Source: Planctomycetota bacterium | GTDB taxonomy: Bacteria; Planctomycetota; Planctomycetia; Gemmatales; Gemmataceae | DNA: 48,780 nt | NCBI GenBank assembly: GCA_016872595.1 | Contig: VGZJ01000008.1 | Coordinates: forward strand, 1 to 48,780 | Direction of reading: 5' to 3' | Shown here: positions 9,701 through 15,869 of the stretch, in pieces | Position numbering within the stretch: the first letter of the stretch is position 1 | How the letters are laid out: each line of letters starts with the position of its first letter | Program-made: the position numbers and the translations under genes | Notes under the pieces: model-generated | What the model was told of the DNA's origin: nothing | What the model saw: only the letters and a program-made list of their open reading frames with translations | Databases searched by the model: none

Positions 9701-10593
9701 AAGCGGTCGCGGCGCTGGCGCACGCCGACGAGGGCACCGTACGGCTCGCGTCTCGGTTGCTCGGTCGCGTTTCGAACCCGGACGCGGGCGTGAAAACGGC
9801 TATCGGCGGCGCGCTCACGAAGTGGTGGGCGGCGTGGCAAGAGCGGCGCGCGAAGGCCGGGAAGGGCGACGCGCTCACGAAGGCCGGCGAAGTGGTCGAG
9901 AGCCTGCTGTTCACCGCGGGCCGCGCCGGGGTTCCGGCCGACGCGCTCGCCGGCGTCGCCACCGCGCGCCCGGACGACCCGCTGGCGCGGGGCATCCGGC
10001 TCGAAGCGGTGCGGTGCCTCGCGCTCGGCGCGCGCACGCCCGCAGTCCTGAACACACTCGAAGCGCTCGCGGTCGGCCCCGACGCCGACGTGCGCGTCCT
10101 CGCGTCCGAGATGCTGGCGCGGTTCGACGCGCCGCGCGCCGCGAAGCTCGCGACTCCCGACAAGATTCTCTCGGATCGTCCCAGCTTCAACCGGCTCGCG
10201 ATCGCGGGCGCGGTTCGCGCGAAGGACGTGGCGAGCGCCGCGGCCAGCCCGCACGTTCAGCCGGTCGCGCTGCCCGTGTTCGTGGCCGAAAAGGACGTAC
10301 ACACGCTCGCGGCCGTGGCGAAGGATCGCAAGGCGAACGAGGCCGCGCGGTTCGGCGCAGTCGAAGGGCTGGGCGTGATGGCGACCGAACCGGCCGAAGC
10401 GGTGCTGGTGGCAATCGGCACCGACAAGGACGACGAGAAGGAACTGCGGAAGGCCGCGTGGCGCGCGCTACGGCGCTCGAAACGCGCTCGCAAGCGCGGC
10501 GCGGTCAACACGCTCGCCACGGTGCCGAAAGCGGTGAAGGCGACGAAGGCTTCAACAGGTACTCAGTCAGAAGACGAGGGCGATGAGGAGTAG
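3739..10593 (+). CDS. Giant WD40-like/HEAT-repeat protein with acidic tract (retron operon)
   Basis: This is a 2284-residue protein. The ATG at 3739 overlaps the preceding TAA and has an AAGGAGG ribosome site at 3725-3731. Residues about 1-100 form a small helical domain. Residues about 101-147 are almost purely Asp/Glu/Ser, an acidic low-complexity tract. Residues about 155-450 have beta-propeller character, with repeats such as KLHDGAVTLVKFEPEELRFF and SAGADNKLYTTF, typical of WD40 blades. From about residue 465 to 2250 the protein is a solenoid of HEAT repeats with recurrent LGDPRA, ALAALDDERAV and VRxAAxxAL motifs. The C-terminus is basic (RRSKRARKRG) then acidic. Such architectures act as scaffolds or sensors for proteins or nucleic acids. 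No enzyme active site is visible. Position between the BRCT protein and the SWIM protein suggests a large retron-associated complex. Confidence 0.88.
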   Translation: MASAKWAALVERFRAFLPEIRAYANARDNLPDDYDIFVLAEELLGHFPEDDQDYLSKELVNAINDDGGFVAPLPPDKSLEDASWAFYERLEEFAGEAEDLSYSDDDEGDEDEEGDEDESDEESDESEDEEGGEDDDEEGDEAEEEEAVPVSAGETSEGKGQTYRGDIRGIVGVDDTLAFTTVHPEGAPTALYWLDADKLSLKPVELPCGGVALAADGHTVYVGGTDNKLYECNKKAHKVLAGPFAGPIAGIAVLAKKRLAVLHGKQIDIISDKDGELKQTLELPEDGTCLSADKTQAWLVAGTTKGNVAVFDGQDTDEFVPGETAKLHDGAVTLVKFEPEELRFFSAGADNKLYTTFARGTLEPEDKGRGNMHEDVLTALAFVPGDRMVTGSRDATLKNWPRGGAIKPGTLKDVVGKVVGLAVVTVYNQPHLACACDDNSIRFLRLEEDGKFPEEDVVHEKVTGAADWVRNELSQKHDPKRREKALKVLAEWKDSASIEILGEQLTRDPDPKLREFVADLLVKSDNPRVVKILERAIGHGDGKVRLIAFNGLHARAKDDLGPIDLALKTGHADVGTAAVKALEPLAKVDDQALTRLVDALDASVWDVRKAALAALETVYDAKVSTASLTALGSKHGDVRAAALIRAYERWLLEDPAVQSAIRRRLEDGDAAVRKVAFLLSVLSKEQLAGVLRASDGELNRQLNELEKAEKADKAAPLVAPDAKSKLTPTDYDTLLQATASRALDTCLRGARGLAVLGDPRAFGLLLQLSREEDVNARVDVCRALAALDDERAVNRLRSMLFDPQASVRDAAYTALVKIFDQTPLSVAESGLTAADEDVRRRGLETLIKVVKKKTPEAAGEPGWDLLVRALNDGAKGVRSEAFKAALNLKIAGGGPATLRFALQSIHSDVRREALTEVTAQEKEEWAAPLLYEFFNDPDSGLRREAFEFATKKNKELAVLETALGSKHADARKLAVEALIKKHSKAAQQVMLKAIDDPDRDVRLLAVNALVDDDAQGPLAQALQSDRADIRVRAAAALAKHGDAASFAPLVALATAPEPQLKERVSDWLDVTALALGGLAELGDSRALPHVVALTDSPHNLLRAAAARALVWVAKPDTTAALRTALQHSDPEVKYRAALGLAYLGDATVGPLVRGDTGGVVTPAEQFTATVALGAAAGVQGTVYLDSADEKLRDRALLATLLLELKDTDGQPDKCIECVSAKGARFRLTGAQALEAFADRAAFREFVIKQANDRGDDTPWKVSPDVIDDLANLLAFAPPQLKAKTALLLRLFDNKEQAEWNAEWGAHAARYAKEIKDAAAVANAAGVPVPSKLTPEQLRELAFGGYVGLVREQGASGNSAAVAKVRQTALARIFAIASKDATYARSAQPVLAQAMGDPNQPVRTQAFEHLQALGMDRAALGAEALEAGYTDLGVKGLQLLTDGASAKKGEAVLERVILSRSDDLAVEAAKLLRDRQGKVPVAKKALDSVHEPMRLAAVEWLASEYEASADAKQFLRGAVESRYRKVREKAAFELAGKKDGAAFDALARFLQEANDSGRQHAIINALVGLGDARAADVFLDRADNDPAGTAQVRSLIPSAATFRRTVTADRLLILLAKHKDWQGDIYTALRTVSGYDQAPSELDDDNPNRPAPRKDQHPRNDAVLTKLMEAAFASGNTDYIATELLNDARVAPGADVNPIFATLCTSPNADLRDQSLAAYGFRFRKRGAPPDPLLKALKHKNPVTQFYAAEALARGRRAEGLQVLLSGIEYLEDPNHRVRAVQALGELGDPRSVDKLLALATEDGNPLQEVAIEAVGHLKKSPQADAVFRALEKHAKGTMSAAARALVGLRYFDTPAGWDIVRAKAVTKGYQFDFIRSAATEQLGYNDDPATRDLLLKVLRNSNDYRTLEAAYRGAGRLWGKDALEPNYHVIQNASGYDVTGSGEESPLEAVVKRGDALRIMELFPNCQPEIQQQLESALLTRPDLPVKEAVAALAHADEGTVRLASRLLGRVSNPDAGVKTAIGGALTKWWAAWQERRAKAGKGDALTKAGEVVESLLFTAGRAGVPADALAGVATARPDDPLARGIRLEAVRCLALGARTPAVLNTLEALAVGPDADVRVLASEMLARFDAPRAAKLATPDKILSDRPSFNRLAIAGAVRAKDVASAAASPHVQPVALPVFVAEKDVHTLAAVAKDRKANEAARFGAVEGLGVMATEPAEAVLVAIGTDKDDEKELRKAAWRALRRSKRARKRGAVNTLATVPKAVKATKASTGTQSEDEGDEE

Positions 10594-10617
10594 CGCGGTC
10601 CCTCCGGGACTCGCGCT
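10592..10617. repeat. Short intergenic hairpin between the WD40/HEAT and SWIM genes
   Basis: AGCGCG (10592-10597) pairs with CGCGCT (10612-10617), and GTCCC (10598-10602) with GGGAC (10606-10610), separated by one bulged T and a 3-base loop. It begins on the stop codon of the upstream gene. There is no U-tract, so it is not a standard terminator. It may be an mRNA stabiliser or a small REP-like palindrome within the operon. Confidence 0.55.
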
Positions 10618-10656
10618 AAACGGGCTTCGCATCGTGCTCGCGATGAGGGTTGAGAG

Positions 10657-12528
10657 ATGGCAACCACGGACCTTCCGATCGCCGAAGAGATCAGCGACGC
10701 GCCGCCGCCGGCCCCGGCGAGCGGGGCGCACCTGTCGTACGCCGGCGCGAGCCGCGTCGTCACGGCGGGCAACACCGCGACCGTGGAACTGTTCGGCAAC
10801 CTCGACCGCCCGCCGGTGCGGTTCGACGCGACCGTGACGAACCCGCTACGGTTCCGCGAAGCGCTCTCCGCGCTGTACGGCGTCATCGGCAGCGACTACC
10901 GCTACGCGCCGAAGGACCGCACGCAGTACATCGCGTACCTGCGGCTCAAGCGCGACGCGGCCCCGCTCGGCGTGTGGCACGCCCAGCAGGCGTACTTCGC
11001 GTGGATGTTGCGCAACGACCCGAACGCACTCACCATCCTCGACCCCGTCGTGAGCGTTCACCCGGACCAGATCACGTTCGAGGTGTTCGGCAAGGACGAG
11101 AGTACCTACGCCTGCCTCGCGTTCAAGAACGACGGGTTCACCGGCGCGGGCGCGGCTGCGCACGGCACCACCAACATCGACTTCAGCGACGCGCTGTATT
11201 CGAGCGTGCAGCAGATCCGCGGCTATCGAACGACGCGGCTCGCGCTCGGGCCCGCGGCCGGCGGCGCGGCCCCGGACGCGGGGAAGGGCACCGTCCTCGA
11301 AAAGAAGATTCAGGTGCCGGACTCGTGGCTCCGCGGGTTCCTGCAAGTGCAATCGGCCGCGACGCTGCCGTTCGACCACGTCCAACTCTCGCCGATGGAC
11401 CTGTACAACGTGCTGCGCCACCTGCGCATGAACGGCGACCGCAAGGGGAAGAAGCGCGGGCTGCGGTTCGAACTGGTGCCGGCACAGCAACCGCGGATCG
11501 TCGCGGAGCCGTGGGAGACGGTATTCACCACGACGGCCGACGTGTTCCGCGGCAAGGCGGCGCGGCTGGTGCGCGTGTGGGGCCGCCGCCGCCTGATGAC
11601 CGTGAAGCGGTTGCTCCCATTCGTTCAGTCCGTGGACGTGTACCTACTCGGCAGTGGGCTGCCCAGCTTCTGGGTGTTCCGCTGCGGCGACATCACGCTG
11701 ACGCTCGGCATGACCGGGTTCACGTCCGCGAACTGGTCGAGCGCGCTCGGCTTCGACCTGCTGTTGCCGCGCGGCACGCAGGACGGCGAGCCGACGAAGA
11801 AGGTCGTCGCGCACCTCGCGCAGCACTGGAAAGCAACCCACAAGGAACTTGGGGCCGCGACCGGGGTGAAGGGCGCGGCGCTGGTCGAGGCGGTGCAGGT
11901 CGGGTGTCAGAACGGCGAGCTGATGTACGACATCGCCAACGGCGTGTACCGGCACCGGCCGCTGACGGCGCAGCCACTCGACCTCGCCCGGTTGCAGTTC
12001 CGCAACGCGCGCGAGAAACTCGCGCACGACCTGCTGACGCGCTCGCGCGCGGTCCGGATCACGGGCGAGAACCGCATCGCCGGCGTCGGGCTTGAGTTGA
12101 CGGGCACCGTGGCCGTGGCCGAGGACAAGCGCGACTACCGCCCGCAGATGGTGCTCGCGGACGAGGGCCAAGTGCGCAAAGTGACCTGCACCTGTGCCCC
12201 GTTCCGCAAACACGGCATCAAGGCCGGGCCGTGCGTCCACCTCATCGCGTTGCGGCTGGCGTTCGCCGAGAAGGAATCGAAGAAGGCCAAGAGCGACGAC
12301 GCGGTGAAGTTCGAGACGCGGGCGTTCGCCAAGCGCGATGGCGCGGTCGAGCGCGTCGTGCAGATTTCGCTGGAGCGCGACAAGGTGAAGTACCGCTGGG
12401 GGCTGAGCGGGCAGGCCATGCGGCTCCAGACGATGCGGTTCAACACCGAGGACGCGGCGCGCCGGGCGTACTTCGCCAAGCTCGCGGACCTCGACACCAA
12501 GGGCTACCTCGACGCCATCGCGGAGTGA
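10657..12528 (+). CDS. SWIM zinc-finger protein (retron operon)
   Basis: This is a 623-residue protein starting at ATG 10657, with the purine-rich GGGTTGAGAG just upstream. The SWIM finger is at residues 511-528: C511-x-C513-x12-C526-x-H528, within RKVTCTCAPFRKHGIKAGPC and the following V-H. SWIM fingers bind DNA or proteins. The roughly 500 residues before it carry no recognised enzyme motif; basic stretches such as RLVRVWGRRRLMTVKRLLPF could be winged-helix or other nucleic-acid-binding parts. It follows the WD40/HEAT gene after 63 bases and precedes the retron RT by 110 bases. I recall from published retron classifications a type with ARM-repeat and WH-SWIM accessory proteins, which fits this neighbourhood; I cannot verify it here. 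Confidence 0.85.
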   Translation: MATTDLPIAEEISDAPPPAPASGAHLSYAGASRVVTAGNTATVELFGNLDRPPVRFDATVTNPLRFREALSALYGVIGSDYRYAPKDRTQYIAYLRLKRDAAPLGVWHAQQAYFAWMLRNDPNALTILDPVVSVHPDQITFEVFGKDESTYACLAFKNDGFTGAGAAAHGTTNIDFSDALYSSVQQIRGYRTTRLALGPAAGGAAPDAGKGTVLEKKIQVPDSWLRGFLQVQSAATLPFDHVQLSPMDLYNVLRHLRMNGDRKGKKRGLRFELVPAQQPRIVAEPWETVFTTTADVFRGKAARLVRVWGRRRLMTVKRLLPFVQSVDVYLLGSGLPSFWVFRCGDITLTLGMTGFTSANWSSALGFDLLLPRGTQDGEPTKKVVAHLAQHWKATHKELGAATGVKGAALVEAVQVGCQNGELMYDIANGVYRHRPLTAQPLDLARLQFRNAREKLAHDLLTRSRAVRITGENRIAGVGLELTGTVAVAEDKRDYRPQMVLADEGQVRKVTCTCAPFRKHGIKAGPCVHLIALRLAFAEKESKKAKSDDAVKFETRAFAKRDGAVERVVQISLERDKVKYRWGLSGQAMRLQTMRFNTEDAARRAYFAKLADLDTKGYLDAIAE

Positions 12529-12537
12529 AGTACGACC

Positions 12538-12623
12538 GTTTTCGACAGGATCACAGGATCAAACAGGATCAAGAGAAGACGTGTGCCGAATCCATCGTGT
12601 TCATCTTGTGAGCCTGCCAAAAC
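12538..12623. repeat. Imperfect inverted repeat with ACAGGATC units between SWIM and RT genes
   Basis: The left arm 12538-12559 (GTTTTCGACAGGATCACAGG and two more bases) is complementary, with a few mismatches and one bulge, to 12603-12623. The unit ACAGGATC occurs three times at the left side, each time followed closely by A-rich sequence. The right arm contains CCTGCCAAAACTCTT, almost the same as CCTGTCAAAACTCTT in the palindrome at 25585-25600. It is therefore a dispersed intergenic repeat rather than a structure specific to this operon. Confidence 0.65.
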
Positions 12624-12638
12624 TCTTCGTCTCCAACT

Positions 12639-13961
12639 ATGAGCACCACGACGACACCGACGGACACTGCGACCCTGTGGCGCTTGATCGTTCAAGCGGG
12701 CGGGATGAAGGCGTACATCGACGGGCAGCTCCGCGAGCGCGGGTTCCTCGTCACGCGCCGCGACGCCGACGCCATGTCCGACCGCGAGAAGGACACGTAC
12801 AAGAAGGCGCTCAAGCAGGAGGCCGAAGAGCGCCGCAAGCTGCGCCGCGAGACGTGGGGCGCGTACAAGGCGAACCACATCGTTCACCTCGGCGAAGGCG
12901 TCTTCTGGAACGACGAGCAAAAAGAGGACAAATGGGACACGCCCAACAGTGAGGAGCGCGCGGCCGAGAACGAACTGCCGGCGCTCGACAAGCCGGAGCA
13001 ACTGGCCGAAGCGCTCGGCGTGACGATCCCGCAACTAAAAGGCATGGCGTACCACCGCGACGCCGCCACCAGCTTGCACTACGTGCGGTTCACGATCCCG
13101 AAGCGCGACGGCACCGAGCGGCCCATCTGGGCACCGAAGAAGCGGCTTAAGGCCGCGCAGCGGTGGATTCTGCAGCACATCGTTGAGCGGTTGCCCGTTC
13201 ACGGGGCCGCGCAGGGGTTCCTCGTTGGGCGCTCGATCCTCAGCAACGCGCAGGTTCACGAGAACCCCAAAGTGTTGCTGAAAATGGACATCAAGGAGTT
13301 CTTCCCCACGGTGACATGGAAACGCGTGAAGGGCGTGTTCCGCCGCGCCGGGTACCGCGACGGCATCAGCACGCTGCTCGCACTTATCTGTACCGAAGCG
13401 CCGCGCGAAATCGTGGAAGTGGAAGGGAAGACGTATTACGTCTCGCTCGGGCCGCGCTGTCTGCCGCAGGGCGCGCCGACCTCGCCCGCGCTGACGAACG
13501 CGCTGTGCCTGCGCCTCGACCGGCGGCTCGCGGGCCTCGCGGCCAAGTACGGCTGGCGGTACACGCGGTACGCCGACGACCTCACGTTCAGTCTGCCGCA
13601 GGAGCACAAGGGGCCACCGAAGCTGGGCGCGATGATGGGCTGCGTGACGCGCATCGCGGAGGAGGAGGGATTCGAGATCAAGGACGAGAAGACCCGCGTT
13701 CACCGCACCGGCGGGCGGCAGAGCGTGACCGGCCTCGTGGTGAACGGTGACGAATCCCCGCGCACGCCGCGCAAGCTGCGCCGCCAACTGCGCTCCGCGA
13801 TCCACAAACTCAAGACCGGCAAGCCGCTGAAAGAAGGCGAATCGCTCGCCCGGCTGACCGGCTACGCGGCGTTCGTCCACATGACGAACCCGGAGTTGGG
13901 GCGGAAGATGCTCGCGAACCTTCAAGGGTTCGAGGGCAAGGCCGACGGCCCTGCGGTGTGA
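12639..13961 (+). CDS. Retron reverse transcriptase
   Basis: This is a 440-residue protein starting at ATG 12639. Retron hallmarks are all present: N203-A-Q-V-H207 (the NAxxH of region X, coded at 13245-13259), the catalytic YADD at residues 311-314 within RYTRYADDLTFS, LPQGAPTSPALTN upstream of it, and VTG at residues 363-365 (VTGLVVN, region Y). The QGxxxSP motif separates it from diversity-generating RTs. A normal retron RT begins near LAEALGVTIPQL; here about 115 extra, highly charged residues precede it. The enzyme would prime on the 2'-OH of the branching G of its RNA and make msDNA. It is the last gene of the operon, about 12.2 kb from the ncRNA. Its 3' end overlaps the convergent mnmE-like gene by 40 bases. 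Confidence 0.95.
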   Translation: MSTTTTPTDTATLWRLIVQAGGMKAYIDGQLRERGFLVTRRDADAMSDREKDTYKKALKQEAEERRKLRRETWGAYKANHIVHLGEGVFWNDEQKEDKWDTPNSEERAAENELPALDKPEQLAEALGVTIPQLKGMAYHRDAATSLHYVRFTIPKRDGTERPIWAPKKRLKAAQRWILQHIVERLPVHGAAQGFLVGRSILSNAQVHENPKVLLKMDIKEFFPTVTWKRVKGVFRRAGYRDGISTLLALICTEAPREIVEVEGKTYYVSLGPRCLPQGAPTSPALTNALCLRLDRRLAGLAAKYGWRYTRYADDLTFSLPQEHKGPPKLGAMMGCVTRIAEEEGFEIKDEKTRVHRTGGRQSVTGLVVNGDESPRTPRKLRRQLRSAIHKLKTGKPLKEGESLARLTGYAAFVHMTNPELGRKMLANLQGFEGKADGPAV

Positions 13962-15103
13962 GCTTCGGCGATCGCGAGCGCTTCGCGGAGGGCTTCTGCT
14001 GCTTCCGTGTGGCAACCGTAGGGCATTCGCGACGACGCCGTCATGAGGAGCCGGATGAGTCGCGGGGTGTACGGCACCGCGATGCCCGGCGGCAGGTCTA
14101 GGTGCGGTCGGATGATGGCCCGGATGAGTTCGCCGAGGCCGGCCCCGGTGTGTGCGGAAACCGGGATCGTTGGGACCGAGCGCTGCTCCGACGGGAACGG
14201 CAATGTGGAGAGATCGAATGCGTGCGGCTGATCGCACTTGTTCGCGGCGAACACCACGAACACCTCGCGCGGCAGACCCCCGAACACGTCCGGGAAGTGC
14301 GCGCCGGGGTCCGTGGCATCGACCACCCAGACGAGAATGTCCGCGGCCCGCATCGCCCGGTGCGCGAGCCTGACCCCTTCGGCTTCCAACCCCGCGACCT
14401 CACGCACGCCCGCGGTGTCGATCAGTTCCACCGGCCAGCCGTCGAACGCGGTCCGCACGCTCACGGCGTCGCGCGTCGTCCCCGCGACCTCCGAAACCAC
14501 CGCCCGCTGATACCCCGCGAGCGCGTTAATCAGCGAACTTTTACCGACGTTCGGCGCCCCGGCGATCACTACTTTCCAGGGTTCCACTAGGTGCGCCCCG
14601 GCAGTGCTTCCCCGGGCCGCGAGCGCGCCGATGCGGGGCCACTGGTCCCACCAATTGGTCGCCATCTGCGCGAGAATGTCGCGGACCTCGGTCACGAACG
14701 CGCCGTTCAGTTGGTCGAGGATGATGTTCGCGGTGCGGAGTGTTGGGGCGCGCTCCAGCAGGCGAGCGGGGGGCGTCAGCCCTCTGTTCTCTTCTTCGTG
14801 ACTACGAACAGGGGGCTGACGCCCCCCGCTCGCCTCGAACGCGGCCATCACCATCTGCACGACGCGCGGCCCGCCGTGGCAGTGAACTTCGACCGCGTCG
14901 GGCGCGGTGGCCGCGAGGACGACCTCGTCGCCGGCGAGTGTGCCGAACCAGAAGCGGTTCACTTCGGGCAAATCCGGCAGCGGCTTCCCAGCCGGTGCGA
15001 ACAGCCTTCGCGCGAGTTCCCACGCGCGCGGCCCGCGCACCTCGACGGTGGCAATCGCCCCGGTGCCGGGCGCGGTCAGCAGTGACACCGCGGTGTCACT
15101 CAC
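13922..15103 (-). CDS. mnmE: MnmE-like tRNA-modification GTPase, C-terminally shortened
   Basis: This is a 393-residue protein with a GTG start at 15103. The N-terminus MSDTAVSLLTAPGTGAIATV matches the tetrahydrofolate-binding domain of MnmE (TrmE), which with MnmG modifies U34 of certain tRNAs. The G domain is complete: GAPNVGKSS (G1), AGTTRD (G2), DTAG (G3), NKCD (G4) and SAHTG (G5). Two oddities stand out. The family normally has about 450 residues and ends in a C-(I/L)-G-K motif; this protein ends in SALPSNP without the catalytic Cys. In addition, about 24 residues after AAFEA are encoded by a palindromic repeat (14761-14834). Its start overlaps coaX by 8 bases. It may be a divergent Gemmataceae form or impaired in activity. 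Confidence 0.85.
   Translation of the reverse strand: MSDTAVSLLTAPGTGAIATVEVRGPRAWELARRLFAPAGKPLPDLPEVNRFWFGTLAGDEVVLAATAPDAVEVHCHGGPRVVQMVMAAFEASGGRQPPVRSHEEENRGLTPPARLLERAPTLRTANIILDQLNGAFVTEVRDILAQMATNWWDQWPRIGALAARGSTAGAHLVEPWKVVIAGAPNVGKSSLINALAGYQRAVVSEVAGTTRDAVSVRTAFDGWPVELIDTAGVREVAGLEAEGVRLAHRAMRAADILVWVVDATDPGAHFPDVFGGLPREVFVVFAANKCDQPHAFDLSTLPFPSEQRSVPTIPVSAHTGAGLGELIRAIIRPHLDLPPGIAVPYTPRLIRLLMTASSRMPYGCHTEAAEALREALAIAEAHTAGPSALPSNP
14761..14834. repeat. 74-bp palindromic repeat inside the mnmE-like coding sequence
   Basis: Arms 14761-14789 and 14806-14834 (29 nt each) are complementary with a single G-T mismatch; the loop is 16 bases. The arm begins GGCGAGCGGGGGGCGTCAGC. It lies within the open frame and adds residues reading GGRQPPVRSHEEENRGLTPP to the protein, absent from ordinary MnmE. 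This is typical of a REP/MITE-like intergenic palindrome that entered a gene without breaking the frame. Confidence 0.88.
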
Positions 15104-15869
15104 GGCGCAACCCCTCCGCCGCGATGCGGATGCCTTCGAGCGTCAACTCTGGAATGTGTCGCGTGCCCGCGGCGCGCTCGAAGGCATAGCCGAAGATAAG
15201 GGGCGCGCCGCCGCCGGTCACGTACACCAGCGGCGGGCGCTTGCACCGTTCGACGAACATATCGACGAGCTGAGCCGCGCCCGCGCCGACCGCGGCGTCG
15301 ATCCCCAAGCGGATCGCGTCGGCGGTGTTCTTCGCCGGTTCCCAGAGGTCTTCGACGCGGGTCGTCAGGTCGACGAACGGTAACTTCGCGGTGAAGTCGT
15401 GAAGCGCGCGGGCCATGAGGCGCGGGCCGGGCAAGATCGCGCCGCCCTGAAATACCCCGTCGGCGTCAATCAGGTTCACCGTGACTGCGGTGCCGACGTC
15501 GACCGTGATTGCGGCCACGCCCGCGGGCGTCATCGCGCGAGCGGCGATTGCGCCGAAGAGTCGGTCGAGTCCGACCTGATGTGGCTCGTCCACGTTCACG
15601 CGAATCGGCAGCAACGTGTGGTCTTCAAACACCGCGGTGCCGCCGCGGTTGTAAGACCAATGCACGAAGCGGAGCAGGGCGGGCGGGTTCACACTGGCGA
15701 CCGCCCACTGGCGCGCGAACCGTTGTGGCGGGGGAAGTTGTGCAAGGGCCGCGTCCCACGCGGTGGCGTCATCGAGCGGCAAGCGAACGACTTGTTCGAC
15801 CTCGTTGCCGCCACACACGCCCCACTTCATACGCGTGTTGCCGATGTCCACCACCACGTCGGGGGTCAC
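15096..15869 (-). CDS. coaX: Type III pantothenate kinase
   Basis: This is a 257-residue protein phosphorylating pantothenate, the first step of coenzyme A synthesis, in the cytoplasm. The N-terminal DIGNTRMKWG is the ASKHA phosphate-binding motif of CoaX, and AAITVDVGTAVTVNLIDADG with FQGGAILPG forms the second phosphate and substrate-binding region. VYVTGGGAPLI near residue 223 is the adenosine motif. The length matches the family. The GTG start at 15869 overlaps the obg stop (GTGA), and the stop overlaps the mnmE-like start, so the three genes form one translationally coupled minus-strand operon. Confidence 0.93.
   Translation of the reverse strand: MTPDVVVDIGNTRMKWGVCGGNEVEQVVRLPLDDATAWDAALAQLPPPQRFARQWAVASVNPPALLRFVHWSYNRGGTAVFEDHTLLPIRVNVDEPHQVGLDRLFGAIAARAMTPAGVAAITVDVGTAVTVNLIDADGVFQGGAILPGPRLMARALHDFTAKLPFVDLTTRVEDLWEPAKNTADAIRLGIDAAVGAGAAQLVDMFVERCKRPPLVYVTGGGAPLIFGYAFERAAGTRHIPELTLEGIRIAAEGLRRE

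Noticed and set aside
12538-12623. Inverted repeat just upstream of the RT as the retron msr-msd
   Set aside because: It is short and imperfect, has no TAGC context followed by msr hairpins, and shares its core with an unrelated intergenic palindrome at 25585-25600. The structure at 159-423 has every expected element.
3-13961. A diversity-generating retroelement (NNNGFR tail near an RT)
   Set aside because: The RT has QGAPTSP, NAxxH and VTG, which are retron-type, not the GxxxSQ of diversity-generating RTs. I found no template repeat resembling positions 3-47.
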